DNA from: Odiellus spinosus
Lineage: Eukaryota; Arthropoda; Arachnida; Opiliones; Phalangiidae
DNA: 64,000 nt
Assembly: GCA_963920705.1 (NCBI GenBank)
Contig: OY987225.1
Coordinates: forward strand, 28,829,538-28,893,537
Reading direction: 5' to 3'
This document shows positions 1 through 11,299 of this stretch, piece by piece. The notes below the pieces were generated by a model. The model was not told the DNA's origin and ran no database searches. It worked only from the letters and a program-made list of their open reading frames with translations. The translations under genes and the position numbers were made by a program. Each line of letters opens with the position of its first letter. Position 1 is the stretch's first letter.

Positions 1-514
1 AATTAAATTGATATTGACTTGACTTCTTTTCAAAAATAATTGTATAAACTATTTTCATAACTTATGAAGATTAATATAATGTATTATTTCACCTCAGTTT
101 TCGCTACATTGCAATCTAATCTTAAAAATAAATAATAAATCGGAAAAATGATATTACCGGTGCTTAATCAATGCCAAAAAAAATGTTTTATATCGAAAAA
201 TATCATCATATATTTTAGTTTTATCGACAAGGTAAACTTTGTAAAGGATCTAACAACCTTATGACGTACTAAATATTTAAAAGATTCGTCCTAGACCTCG
301 CCCTTGGCATTTGACAAGATAAAGAAAAAAATAAAATGACCATGGAAGCATAAACATATTTCAATTAATAATGATTAATTATAATTACATCGCCAAAGTT
401 GTTTTATTTATTTAAAGGGAAGGTGAAGTAATTTTTTTAAATGAGTTTGCTTCAAAACATTCAGGAAGTGTCTTTGAATTGTACCAAAAAAAAAAAAATA
501 AATAAACTATACGA
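1..514. other. intergenic, no gene seen
   Basis: AT-rich DNA. No open frame with splice sites, no RNA gene and no clear repeat was recognised. Confidence 0.5.
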
Positions 515-943
515 TTAAAGGGAGAATGCAACCTAACAACAAGTGATTTTTAATCGATTCCTTATCGTTTAAATAGCCCTAATCAAACAGTAAAAAAATT
601 TAAAAACCAATATTAAACGAGAAATAAATTTAAAACATACCTGGAAAAATAGGCTTAGCTGTATTCATGGAGATATCCTGAACTCCCAGTATAATGACTA
701 GGAAAAATGACATTGATCATGGAGATTCTTCATTCCCTATATAAGAGCCATCGATCAATATCATTGGTCGCGTCCTTATACAGGGAGAGCAGGTGATCTA
801 CATGTACCCAGCTAAGCCTATTTTCCGGGTAAGTTTTAAATTTATTTCTAGTTTAATATTTGTTTTTATTTATTTTTTTAACTGTTGAATTAGGCCTATT
901 TAAAACTAAAAATATAATCCATAGACATTCATCCTCCCTTTAA
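515..943. mobile_element. TTAA foldback MITE, copy A1
   Basis: The left end reads TTAAAGGGAGAATGCAACCT and the right end finishes in CTCCCTTTAA. This is the same outer inverted repeat as at 13815, 48476 and 54319. Inside, a second pair of arms is shared with the other copies: GGCTTAGCTG near 653 and AGCTAAGCC near 811, with AAATTTATTTCTAG further out. The right outer arm has diverged in this copy. There is no coding capacity. TTAA at both ends fits a piggyBac- or Kolobok-type target duplication; the superfamily is an inference. Confidence 0.75.
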
Positions 944-2075
944 AGAAAAAAATGATTAAAGATGATAATAGTCTATTATTATTTTTCAATAGAAAGGACA
1001 TGGGGTGCTCGAGGGAGAAATTATATTTCAAGCTTAAATTCCAACAGGAGCGTAGCTAGGTTTTACCCCTTTATCTCTGAATTTTTGCCTCGGAATCACA
1101 GGAATACTATCTTTGTACGTGCTGCTAACACGACATGAAATTGATTAAAATTTGATATAAAATAGGTTGATAAAGACTGCTATAAATTGGTACTAAACGT
1201 TTAAAACAAGTGAGGTAAGACCATTAATACCTTAACCCAGAGTAAATAGCCTTGTAAAAACCTATGACAAATTAATAAAAGCAAGCATATGGGCGTATTG
1301 ATACAAAATGTTAAACAAATATATTGGTAATGATCTTAAACCTGTAAAGAAATGTAACCCTCATTATCAAATCATTCACGAATTAAATTAGATTATCTTG
1401 TTTGACATTCTGCTTAATTTAAGATGGTTAACTTTTTAATTTTGTTTTTGATTTATATACTTTATCGTGACCTAGCTAGATATTTTGTTTTTCTAACGAG
1501 ATTCCTGGCAAAAGTGATAGTTGGATTTTTTAGATTAAAATATTTATTTTGTAACGATGTCTTATAAATTTATATCTAGATTAGGTTCAGAGGTGAATTT
1601 TCAGGTAACTTCTTTAACTATTTGGTTTTATTTTATTAAGAGGGGTCGGATATAAAGTTTAAATTTTGGGAAAAAGGTAGAATTAACATATCCCAATCAT
1701 TTTTGATGTAGAAAAGTTTTTATGAATAAATTAATTTCGGGATAGTTAAATTAAAATGTGGTTTTGTGTTAAATTTAAATATTAGTGTGAATACATTTTT
1801 GAAAACTATATAATTTCCTCTTTATCTATATATAAATTGTTAATCTATAAATAGTTAAATAGTCCTAAAACAGATAATTAACCACAAATTTGTAGTTAGT
1901 GTCAGCTTCTGGGATAATTTACCTTTCGAAACTTTTTCTTTGTCTCTCTCCCTCCATATTTATTATTTATGATTTTTAATAGTATATAGTGTATATAAAC
2001 CCCTTTTAATCAAACACCCCTTGGAGATTAATACTATCCTAAATTACAACTAAGCATTAAACATAATTTCAATTA
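944..2075. other. intergenic, no gene seen
   Basis: AT-rich sequence between two MITEs. No supported gene or recognisable repeat was found. Confidence 0.5.
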
Positions 2076-2082
2076 ATTCAAT

Positions 2083-2419
2083 CAGAAGCCGATGAAACCC
2101 TCCTTTGAAGTCTACTACTCTAATGTTCCATATAGCGCTCCTCTCTGTATGGGTAAAATTCCCAATTTTACGAGATCGGAGGGGTCCTACTTCATACCCC
2201 CTGTCTACGGAAAATTGGAAATTCTCTCTCTCCATAAACGACGACGTTTTTTTGACGAACTCCAAGGCTGCTAGAGATATTCGCTCGGCGAACTCAAGCT
2301 CCGAAAATATCTACCGTTAGGAGGCGTACGAATCGCGCTTTTTGAAACTAACCCATATAGAGAGGGGTTGACAAGACCCGGGAGTAATAGACTTCAAAGG
2401 AGGGTTTCATCGGCTTCTG
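2083..2419 (+). mobile_element. CAGAAGCCG MITE, copy M1 (7-bp TSD)
   Basis: The terminal inverted repeat begins CAGAAGCCGATGAAACCCTC and ends with its complement. The 7-bp direct repeat ATTCAAT lies at 2076-2082 and 2420-2426. The interior is GC-richer than its surroundings, has no transposase, and is nearly identical to copies at 8084, 15298 and 19673. Small open frames inside it are products of the repeat. Confidence 0.92.
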
Positions 2420-2426
2420 ATTCAAT

Positions 2427-3108
2427 GGATAAACGATATAAGGCAATCTGATGCAATCTTGAATCGTAATTTCATTATATTGGAAGTTTTATATTCAAGA
2501 TAGGATATGAAACTTTTGATCTTATATGCTGTAATAAGTTTAAATTACTTTGCCTGCTGTGGTTGCCAGTAGCCTTGGTTAGAAAATAAAACATTGCGCT
2601 CTAATACGGGATGTACTGAGTGAAATTGCGGTTTATTGAACAAATATCTTAAAGTCACCAAATTAAAGAATTCAGAAAAATTTTCAAGAGCACCGGAGTT
2701 AATCCTATACCATTTCACCCACACAACTAATATACATAAGAAATTTAATGAAATATCAATTTAAAATCATTATATAACTAAAAAAATGTTAACCCTCTCA
2801 AAACTCGTGTTATAAATCTTTGTGAATTTTCACACATGGGTGGAGCCATGGATTAAGTTTATGCAGATATAAGAATACGTTTCACGTGCACACTTTTTAT
2901 TACGGACACTACGATTGGATATTTAGGAGACAGAACTAAGGGTAACATCGACAAATTAGGGCAAGAATGAAAAAAAACTGTAAAAAATATTTTAAACAGG
3001 CGAGAAACGTTAAATTTCCTAGACAAGAATCTCACTTTCAGTGAGGCTGCCGATCAATGCCGTGAAGAAAAAAACATTTTTTTTTGACTGATAAAATTAA
3101 GGAGGGGG
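2427..3108. other. intergenic upstream of CP1
   Basis: AT-rich sequence. No gene seen; the CP1 upstream module begins at the right edge. Confidence 0.45.
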
Positions 3109-3139
3109 TCCTTGGGCAAGTCTTTAATATGGGTGGGGA
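3109..3139 (+). promoter_or_regulatory. conserved upstream module of CP1
   Basis: TCCTTGGGCAAG (3109-3120) is followed by ATGGGTGGGGA (3129-3139), about 125 bp before the TATA box. TCCTTGGGCAA recurs upstream of CP2 and CP3. GGATCCTTGAA plus ATGGGTGG(G/A)GA recurs upstream of CP4 and CP5. A regulatory role is inferred from conservation between paralogues only. Confidence 0.5.
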
Positions 3140-3235
3140 AATCGAAGCTATAAAGCGACAAATCTATGAAAGGGTGGAAAATAACTTAAGGTCAAGAAGA
3201 AAAGAAGGATCTAATTAGATTCGACGATCGCTAGG

Positions 3236-3285
3236 TATATAAGAAGCCGGTGTATCACCGAAATATTCAGATTCAGATTATTCAC
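3236..3285 (+). promoter_or_regulatory. CP1 core promoter
   Basis: TATATAAG at 3236-3243 is followed about 30 bp downstream by ATTCAGATTCAGATT, an arthropod TCAG-type initiator block shared with CP2-CP5. The spacing to the ATG at 3315 is short, as in the other genes of the cluster. Confidence 0.75.
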
Positions 3286-3314
3286 TGAAGCTAATCCAAA
3301 AACTTCTATTCACC

Positions 3315-4231
3315 ATGAACGCTTTCGTGAGTATTATATCGTTATTTATAACCCTTTTAGCCCAAAACTGAATGGATACTTTACCAAGTTCTAATTGAAA
3401 CAAGGATATTCGAAACTTTCTGGATATAATTGCTGCAAAATAATACTTGAAATTCCATTTTAAGTACTGTTTTGTTGGAAAAGCAATAACTTCGCTGTTT
3501 AGTTTAACAAATACTGCCACTATATATCTTGTAGGAAATTGTTTGATGTCCATTAAAAGTTAGAGAAAAAGCGAATGACAATGAAGATATATTAGAAGAG
3601 CTGGAAACAATACCAGCTATACAGATTTTGGGCTTGTTGTTCTAATAATTGCGTTCTTCTTTCTTCATAGGTTGCCGTACTCTCCCTCGCCCTCGTGGCT
3701 TACGCTAACGCTGGTGGCATCGCAGCTGGACCAGCTCTCTTGTCCGCTGGAATCCCAGCCGGAATCATTGGTGGACCCACCCTACTCTCCGCCGGAGCTC
3801 CAGCCATCTTGGGCGGTGGATTAATCGGTGCTCCAGCTTTGGGTCTTCGCTCCATCGGTGCCCCACTCTTGGGCGCTGGAATTATCGGTGGCCCAGCTTT
3901 GGGTCTCCGCACCATCGGCGCTCCTTTATTGAGCACCGGTTTAGCCGGCCCAACCCTCTTGAGCTCCGGATTGGCCGCCCCAACCCTCTTGAACGCCGGA
4001 TTGGCCGGCCACACCCTCTTGAGTTCCGGATTGGCCGCCCCAACCCTCTTGAACGCTGGATTGGCCGCCCCCATCGGAGTCAAGTCCGTAGCCGCCGCTC
4101 CTCTTCTTAGCGCCGCTCCTCTTGGTCTTGGTCTTACTTCCCCACTTGGTCTTCGTACCCTCGCCGCCCCAACCCTTCTTTCTTCCGGTTTGGCTGCCCC
4201 AGCCGCTATCGGAGTCAAATCTATTTACTAA
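3315..4231 (+). CDS. CP1: low-complexity cuticular-type secreted protein
   Basis: Two exons, 3315-3326 and 3671-4231, joined in phase 0 (donor GTGAGT, acceptor TTCATAG), predict 190 residues. Exon 1 encodes only MNAF. The signal peptide continues into exon 2 (VAVLSLALVAYANA). The mature protein is built from Ala, Gly, Leu, Pro and Ile, with repeated GPTLLSAG/APTLLNAG/GPALGLRTIGAPLL units, and ends GVKSIY. There are no cysteines after the signal peptide and no Rebers-Riddiford chitin-binding domain. The composition, tiny first exon and cluster context fit a structural protein of insect cuticle; the exact family is not assigned. Long antisense frames come from the absence of stops in the repeat. 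Confidence 0.88.
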
Positions 4232-4599
4232 ATAGCCTCTCTTGGTTATAGTACAAACAACGCGGAAACACTTCCGTGAAACGTAAGTTCCGGTTTCTTA
4301 CCATACGTATATACTTAAAATGGTGTTTAAGAGCAGTTTGTAACGATTAATTTAATCCCCGTTAGGTTTAACACTGTCTATTAAGCCGCCCTTACTTTAT
4401 ATTGTTTGCAAACTGCGCTTGAACAAAATTATAACTTGGAATATAGTTCAAAATAATTCAAAAAATCAGTTCTAAAATTCATTTATCTATTTAACAGGAA
4501 AGTTTCATGGAAAGTGTGACTCGTCGTCTTTTTCTGTCCTAACGCTCAATTCGACACAATCCTTCTATTGTTAATATCTCTTTAAAAAAAATTACGAGC

Positions 4600-4605
4600 A
4601 ATAAA
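4600..4605 (+). terminator. CP1 polyadenylation signal
   Basis: AATAAA lies about 370 bp after the CP1 stop, in a position comparable to those of CP2-CP4. It is the first canonical hexamer noticed downstream. Confidence 0.55.
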
Positions 4606-4609
4606 CTAA

Positions 4610-6320
4610 ATTATTTTATATATTTTAAAAAATATTTATGTCGTTTATGATTTCCAATTCCTTATTATAATAAGCTTACAAATACACATGGAAGAATAAA
4701 GATTGGCTTAAAATGTGCTCAAAGGGTTCAGCTTGTACAAAGCACAAATCCTCTCTATAATTAAACGTATGCAATTAATATGTATAAATATTTGTGCCAG
4801 GTTAAAAGTTTGGAAAATCTAAGTATATTAACTAGTTGAAATTATAGAAGCAGTCTAATTACTTTAATTTTGTTTAAATTATAGACCTTAGTTAATAAAT
4901 TATGGGCAAAGGATTATTATAAACCCTTTCCCGAGTTCTCCTATATGGCGACGCGATTAGCAAACAAAAGAAAATAAAAATGCAAGCTCATCAGAAATTC
5001 GGAAACAAGCGTTGTATACAATAGCCACCTTAAATGGAATCCTGTTTCGTCTAAACACATTTGTTCTCAATATATGTTAATATATGTTAATACTAATGGC
5101 ACCCCTTTTCTAACGGTTGAAAATTATCCCCAAATTAAAAATGCCTTGGATGTTTAACTTGAAACAAGTGGTCTTGATAACCTTGAATATTTTTCTTTCC
5201 TTACATTTTTTCTTTGTTAAACGTTACGTTTAGCAAGGTTACAGAGTACTATATGAAATTAATGAATATATTAACATAATTTATGTAGAAATAAGTTCAC
5301 AGGGCTCCCACCAAAATCCGAAAATAAGAAAAACCTATAGACCAAAAGAATGGTTACCAACATTTTTAAGATGTAGGAACCAACGAAAAAAGCCAAGAAT
5401 CTTTTATCAGCGTGAATTTCGCTGTGTAACTTTTCCAAATCGTATTGTGTTCGTGAAAAATATTTCATACAGAATTATTTCTTTCGCGTGTAGTTTTGTT
5501 TTTTGGTATTTTGACTATCAGGATTTTCCCTGAAATTAATCGAAAATAATTGAAGTTACTTTAGGGACCAAATTTCGATGTAAGAGTATTTAAGAGATTT
5601 GTTGGAAGCCCTGGGCCACTTCTGATTGGAATTTCCCTCCATGTTATTTTCTCTCAATCACTGTGTGCGCGACTATAGGAAATAATTTCTAATATAACTG
5701 CTACAGTAAAATGTTTCATCTCTGTAGTTTTAGTATTTATTAGTTTATTTCCAGCCCTGTTTGATCTCATAAAAAAGTGTGGTAGCAGAAGACTCTAAAG
5801 AAGGAGCTCCATAAAAATCTATCAGCAGAAGTAAATTTACTTCTGGTATCACACAATGTAACTACGCTATAGATTACTACGCATCTTGTATTTTGTTACT
5901 ATATTATTTAACCAATCGTTTCCTAATTACTAATTAATAATTACGTGCTCAGAGTTTGTACAACTTTTATAAAATTCAATAAAACTTACTCTGAACAAAA
6001 AACTTGCCAAGACTATTTAATACATAACTTAGCCAATCAAAAATGGGAGCTCAAAATTTCTAATTAACTTATAAAACTACGTTTAAACTTAATGAAGTTA
6101 TATAGTTAATTATAATCAAGAATGAATACATTAACTTCATTATACTAACAACAATAAAAATATAAAATTAAGTCGAAACATTTAAAATTTAAATAAAAGA
6201 TTAAATAAACTAAAGTTGGGCATGGAATAATATTTATCCACTCTAAAGTTGAAATCGATGTTAACACGACTATTGCTGGAAGTAATATGAAGAATTATTA
6301 AAAACTTTAAAATCCTAATC
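4610..6320. other. intergenic, no gene seen
   Basis: AT-rich spacer between CP1 and the CP2/CP3 duplication. No supported gene. Short open frames here (for example 5271-5468, minus strand) lack start context, splice sites or recognisable domains. Confidence 0.5.
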
Positions 6321-6534
6321 GTGAGTTTAAAAAAAAACACGCCCATATAACTCAGTGAATATATTCGTCCTTATTTTGATTGGTCGAAATTTAAGTGGGG
6401 AGAAATTTATAATTTTTTAGGACCGAGGTGATCCAGGCCTTCAATTTAAAATTAAGAGAAAAACGGGTATGAAAATTACACAAAACCTTTCCCAGGTAGG
6501 TTAAATTTATATATACGAAAAGGGGGTTATCGCA

Positions 6535-6546
6535 TCCTTGGGCAAC
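6535..6546 (+). promoter_or_regulatory. CP2 upstream motif TCCTTGGGCAAC
   Basis: Same motif as upstream of CP1 and CP3. It follows a purine-rich AAAGGGGGTTA stretch. Function is inferred from conservation only. Confidence 0.45.
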
Positions 6547-6818
6547 ACCACCGATTGTCAGCACTAGTTTAGAGTTTACATCACCTAAAAGATTAAGTTC
6601 CCATCTAAGTATCTTTACATGATTTGAATCACGAATTACTTTCGTACACGCTACGAACTAAAACTGACCATTTTCTAACGCGATAGTTAGTGTAGATTAT
6701 ATTCGATTATTGAAATAAGAAAGGGCGGATAAATTTAATACCATATTGCTGTACAAAAGCTGTTAAAATCTTAAATTTTAAAGACATTTAAGGTCGAAAA
6801 TGATGGCCTCTTTCTGAG

Positions 6819-6866
6819 TATAAAAGGAGACGGAGATTTCGGTGAAAAATCAGATTCAGATTCTCC
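6819..6866 (+). promoter_or_regulatory. CP2 core promoter
   Basis: TATAAAAG at 6819-6826, then the shared initiator/leader block AATCAGATTCAGATTCTCC. It is nearly identical to the CP3 promoter. Confidence 0.78.
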
Positions 6867-6891
6867 ACTGAAACTAAAACCAACTTTCATC

Positions 6892-7681
6892 ATGAACGCT
6901 TTTGTGAGTCCCTCGTTTGGATATTAACTTTTTTTTAAGTTCTTCAAATATAAAGTCAATAATTTGTAGCCTAAAGTTACTTAACTACCAAGTACTTTGC
7001 ACGAATTTTAAGGAAATGAGCAACGATTCCATTGGTTGATTAGAAAAGTGTTCTTAAAGTTAACCGTTGACTTGAACTAGCAAAAGACTTTGAGAGATTT
7101 CTAGTTAGATTTGTGGCTGGTTATTCCAGACTATATTTTACTGAGTATCAAGTTACCAGTTTAAATTACTTCATTACTAAGTTTCTACCACGAAATTTTT
7201 ACAATTTTTAGATAAGCGAGGGTTTGAACCAGCAAAACTATTAGAAATTCCCACGGACTTTTTATAATGTAAAATTCTATTTTCTTTGTAGGCTGCCGTA
7301 ATTACCCTCGCCCTTGTGGCTTACGCCCACGCTGGAGTCGTCGCCGGCCCAACCCTTCTTTCCGCCGGTATCCCAGCCGGAGTCATTGGCTCTCCATACG
7401 GTCTCGGTGGTGTTGTCGCCGCTCCAAGTGTCTACGGTGCTGGAATCGTTGCCGCCCCAAGTGTCTACGGTGCCGGAGTAGTTGCCGCTCCAGGAGTTAT
7501 CGGTGGTGTCTACGGAGCTCCTCTCGGAGTCCGAAGCGTCATCGGAGGACCAATCGTCGGAGGTGTATCTCCAATCGGTCTCGGTTACCGATCCGTTGTT
7601 GGCGGTGTTGTTGCCGGCCCAACCCTTCTTTCCGCTGGTGTCCCAGTCGGCGGTGTCGGTGTTAAGAGCATTTACGGTTAA
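6892..7681 (+). CDS. CP2: low-complexity cuticular-type secreted protein
   Basis: Exons 6892-6903 and 7292-7681 join in phase 0 (GTGAGT...TTTGTAG) and predict 133 residues. Exon 1 encodes MNAF; the signal peptide continues as AAVITLALVAYAHA. The mature part has GPTLLSAG near both ends, tandem APSVYGAGIVAAPSVYGAG units in the middle, and ends GVGVKSIYG. Val, Gly, Ala and Tyr dominate; there is no cysteine and no chitin-binding consensus. It is a close paralogue of CP3, with introns, promoters and 3' ends alignable, so the pair arose by recent tandem duplication. A structural cuticle role is inferred from composition, signal peptide and cluster membership. Confidence 0.88.
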
Positions 7682-7894
7682 ATAATGTTCCCAATGTAAG
7701 CGAATTTACGTTTTTCAGTTAACTACAAGCGGGAGTTGGTTTCGGATGTAATTGGAAACTAATTTTGTATTATAATTATTTTTGCAGAAACTTCTTGAAA
7801 AGGGATACTCTTCTATAACTGACTACTAGTTACAATTCGGCTTCTTCTATATTTCTATTGTTAATATTACTTCTGTTACAAAAGTTATGGAAAC

Positions 7895-7900
7895 AATAAA
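7895..7900 (+). terminator. CP2 polyadenylation signal
   Basis: AATAAA lies about 215 bp after the stop, within GGAAACAATAAA, which recurs at the CP3 3' end. Confidence 0.65.
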
Positions 7901-8083
7901 AAATAAATTATTGTATGATTTTTAAATACTGTCGTTTTCAATTTGTCCCTGAATTTTTGTTATTTCGAAATACGAAATTTCTTTTTCAAACCCTTATTCC
8001 GACTAAACAATACCAAAACTCGTGAGAAAAACTACGTTTTTCAAAATACGCTTGACCATATGGTTTACAATTTTACATTGAAG

Positions 8084-8420
8084 CAGAAGCCGATGAAACC
8101 CTCCTTTGAAGTCTATTACTCCCGGGTCTTGTCTACCCCTCTCTGTATGGGTTATTCTCAAAAGGCGCGATTCGTACGCCTCCTAACGGTAGATGTTTTC
8201 GGAGCGGGAGCTCGTCGAGCGAATATCTCTAGCAGCCTTGGAGTTCGTCCAAAAAACGTCGTCGTTTGTGGAGAGATAGAATTTCCAATTTTCCGTAGAC
8301 AGGGGGGATGAAGTAGGACCCCTTCTAACTCGTAAAATTGGGAATTTTACCCATACAGAGAGGAGCGCTATATGGAACATTGGAGTAGTAGACTTCCAAA
8401 GAGGGTTTCATCGGCTTCTG
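8084..8420 (-). mobile_element. CAGAAGCCG MITE, copy M2 (7-bp TSD)
   Basis: Same terminal repeats and length (337 bp) as M1 but with the interior reversed. The target duplication ATTGAAG lies at 8077-8083 and 8421-8427. No transposase. Confidence 0.92.
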
Positions 8421-8427
8421 ATTGAAG

Positions 8428-8946
8428 GGAAAAGTGAATTGGACATGAAAAAATTACATTAACATGTCCTTAACAACGCGAAAGACGAATAAACAATTGA
8501 AAAGTAAAGTAGACGATTGAAAACGTTAATCTTGAATCTCTTAACAATTGTTCACTTTTAATCCAAAAAGTTTTAAATTATAAATTATCATTTTGGTAAT
8601 TTTATAACAGCAAATCGTGAATTATAATTACCCTGGTAATTTACCGCGTAATTTACCAGGATGAATTAGCGATTTTCTATTCACCCATATACTAATAAAA
8701 ATTGTTCTCAATTGAGAAGTACGACTGAACTAAATGGCAATCAATTTTCTGGAAATAAAATCAATGGTGACTGATTTCATCTAACTTATATTTGCACGTT
8801 GACTAAAGAAGTTAAGACAGATGATGAATTGTTTGAACGGGCCTTTATACGCTTATATTGTCTATAATTTCAATGGGAGCTTTTCAGTTCAGTTGGAAAA
8901 ATATTTTTTGCTAAATTTCGTTCAACGATCTGTTTCATTTTAGCTA
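8428..8946. other. intergenic, no gene seen
   Basis: AT-rich. A small local inverted repeat occurs around 8629-8660 (TTACC..GGTAA elements). Nothing else is supported. Confidence 0.4.
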
Positions 8947-8954
8947 ACTTTTGG

Positions 8955-9244
8955 CAAGAAGGATCAGACAAGGAGAGGAAAAGTGGGGACGGCGCGGTTC
9001 CTACTGCGTCGGCCTAAACTCCCACTCTGGGAGAACGGGGGTAGAGACGTTTCGTGGTAAATTGTTGTCACGTGGGTAAAACGGATCCTTTATCAGCTTC
9101 GTAGTAGTCGACGACGCTAGCGACCACGTGACAACAGTTTACCTGGAGAATTTCCTATCCCCCTTTCCACCCGAGTGGGAGGTTGGCTCTTCTCTCTCTA
9201 ACTCAACGCAGCCCCACTTTTCCTCTCCTTGTCTGATCCTTCTT
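8955..9244. mobile_element. MITE with 8-bp TSD, hAT-like
   Basis: The ends read AAGAAGGATCAGACAAGGAG and its complement CTCCTTGTCTGATCCTTCTT, continuing through a GGAAAAGTGGGG arm. The 8-bp repeat ACTTTTGG flanks it at 8947-8954 and 9245-9252. Inner arms contain TTGTCACGTGG and CCACGTGACAACA. At 290 bp and non-coding, the 8-bp duplication suggests hAT mobilisation. Confidence 0.85.
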
Positions 9245-9252
9245 ACTTTTGG

Positions 9253-9780
9253 TTACTATATTTCTTTTAATTTTAGCCTTGATTATAGCTTTTCAAGTGC
9301 TCTTTAGAATTTTGTTATTTCGTGTGTACAACAGCGCGTGTCGTGAATACTTTACGAAGCCAAAGGCGGCAAGTCTTTTGATTGGTCGGAGATCTTCAAT
9401 TTTAAATTAAAGTTAAATCTGAATCTTTAACAATTTTTAACATAATTCAAAGACTTTTCCCGAATTTTTTAATAATAGAGCGATTAAGTTTTAGTTTTAG
9501 AAGTAGAATTGATAAAAAAAACCATCCTCTCTTGAATAAAACAAAAGAAAAATGGATCAAAATATTCTAATTTCGCTTTAAGCAATCCTTAAAATTTTAA
9601 TAACTTTAACGCTATCCTATAAAAACTATTAAATTTTAATTTTCGTATTAATTTTTTTGAATATTTATTCAAATTACAGCGAGGAAGTTACAGTTATCGG
9701 CAAACAGGTAGCTAAAGAGACGGTCTATAACCTAATTTTAGACACTTATTAATTCTACATATATTAAAAAAATTATAATC
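9253..9780. other. intergenic with a short dispersed repeat
   Basis: The stretch around 9330-9400 (GCGTGTCGTG, GAAGCCAAAGG, GTCTTTTGATTGG) resembles 53585-53650, a low-copy dispersed repeat. No gene seen. Confidence 0.4.
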
Positions 9781-9959
9781 TTAAAAAAAACCACGCCCAC
9801 TCATATGTCCTTGCTTTGATTGGTCGAAATTTAAATTTTTTTGGAACCGAGGTGATCCGGCCCTTCAATTTAAAATGAAGAGAAAACGGGTAAGAAAATT
9901 GCACAAAATCTTTCCCAGGTAAGTTAAATCTTTATACGAAATAAAAAGGGGTTAAGGCA

Positions 9960-9970
9960 TCCTTGGGCAA
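9960..9970 (+). promoter_or_regulatory. CP3 upstream motif TCCTTGGGCAA
   Basis: Same motif and preceding purine-rich GGGGTTAAGG as in the CP2 upstream region. Regulatory role inferred. Confidence 0.45.
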
Positions 9971-10263
9971 CACTATTTGATAGTCAAAATTAGTTTAGAG
10001 TTTACAATACGTATAAGGCTAGGTTTTTAATCTCTCTATCTTTAAATTTACATGATTTGAATCACGAATTACGAACTAAAAAAAATTGACCATTTTTTTT
10101 TACGCTTTTACTATACGAGAAAACGATGGGGATATTGGGTGTATATTATATTTGATCATCGAAATAAGGGCGGGTCAATATCATACGATTTTGCAGTATT
10201 ATAGGGCTTATGAAATTAACTTTAAAATACATTTAAGGTCAAAACTGATGGCCTTTTTCTGAG

Positions 10264-10311
10264 TATAAAAGGAGACGGAGATTCGGTGAAAAATCAGATT
10301 CAGATTCTCCA
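10264..10311 (+). promoter_or_regulatory. CP3 core promoter
   Basis: TATAAAAG at 10264-10271 followed by AATCAGATTCAGATTCTCC, almost identical to the CP2 promoter. Confidence 0.78.
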
Positions 10312-10335
10312 CTGAAACTAAAACCAACTTTCATC

Positions 10336-11082
10336 ATGAACGCTTTTGTGAGTCTCTCATTTGGATATTAACTTAAGTTCTTCAGATATAAAGTCAATAA
10401 TATGTAGCCCAATTTTAAAAGTACTTAACTTAGTTTCTAGCAAGAATTTTAACGACATTCGCAAAGATTTAATTGGTTGATTAGAAAAGTGTTTTATAGT
10501 TAACCGAGGACTTGAAAATAGCAAAAGACTAGTCAGCTTTGTGGATGATTATTCCCGACCATATTTTACTGAGTACCAAGTTACCAGCTTAAATTACTTC
10601 ATTACTAAATTTCTACCACGACTAGTTCTTAAAAATTAAGTGAGGGTTTGAATCACTTAGTAATTCTTCTATCTTCTTTGTAGGCTGCCGTACTTTCCCT
10701 TGCCCTCGTGGCTTACGCCCACGCTGGAGTCGTCGCCGGCCCAACCGTCCTTTCCGCCGGAGTCATTGGCGCTCCATTAGGTGGTGTTGTCGCCGCCCCA
10801 AGTGTCTACGGTGCTGGAATCGTTGCCGCCCCAAGTGTCTACGGTGCCGGAATCGTTGCCGCTCCAGGAGTTATCGGTGGTGTGTACGGAGCTCCTCTCG
10901 GAGTCCGAAGCGTCATCGGAGGACCAATCGTCGGAGGTGTTTCTCCACTCGGTCTCCGATCCGTCGTCGCTCACCCAGGTGTTGTTGGCGGCGTTGTCGC
11001 TCCTGGTGTTGTTGCCGGCCCAACCCTCCTCTCCGCTGGTGTCCCAGTCGGGGGTGTCGGTGTTAAGAGCATTTACGGTTAA
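10336..11082 (+). CDS. CP3: low-complexity cuticular-type secreted protein
   Basis: Exons 10336-10347 and 10684-11082 (donor GTGAGT, acceptor TTTGTAG, phase 0) predict 136 residues. It starts MNAF and continues AAVLSLALVAYAHA as the signal peptide. The mature chain is VYGAGIVAAPS-type repeats followed by LGVRSVIGGPIVGGVSPLGL, and ends GVGVKSIYG. Relative to CP2 it has an extra AHPGVVGGVVAPGVV segment near the C-terminus and lacks a short segment near the N-terminus, so the paralogues differ mainly by repeat-unit gain and loss. Likely an extracellular cuticle component. Confidence 0.88.
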
Positions 11083-11260
11083 ATAATGTTCCCAATGTAA
11101 GCAAAATCAGTAACTTCAACGAGACATTGGGATTGGTTGTATTTGAAAACCAATTTTTATTGTTAACTTCTTTTTTCCAGAAATCTAACTGACATCTAGT
11201 TACAATTCGGCTCCTGCTCCGTATTGTTAATATAAATTTTGTTACAAAAGTTATGGAAAC

Positions 11261-11266
11261 AATAAA
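11261..11266 (+). terminator. CP3 polyadenylation signal
   Basis: AATAAA in the same GGAAACAATAAA context as in CP2, about 180 bp after the stop. Confidence 0.65.
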
Positions 11267-11299
11267 ATATAAATTATTGGATGAATTTTAAATAGTGCC

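Larger units (their letters stand above)
6330..7935 (+). repeat. segmental duplication, unit 1 (CP2)
   Basis: From an AAAACACGCCCA block near 6336 through the 3' end of CP2, this segment aligns with 9785-11300 containing CP3: promoter, 5' leader, intron, coding sequence and 3' UTR. Equivalent start codons lie at 6892 and 10336, a period of about 3.44 kb. Confidence 0.85.

Noticed and set aside
2092-2320. Small frames within M1 to M4
   Set aside because: They lie inside non-coding MITEs and change frame between copies.
3700-4218. Minus-strand frame opposite CP1 (and similar frames opposite CP4, CP5 and CP10)
   Set aside because: Shadow of GC-rich Ala/Gly/Pro codon repeats; the plus strand has promoter, signal peptide and splice sites.
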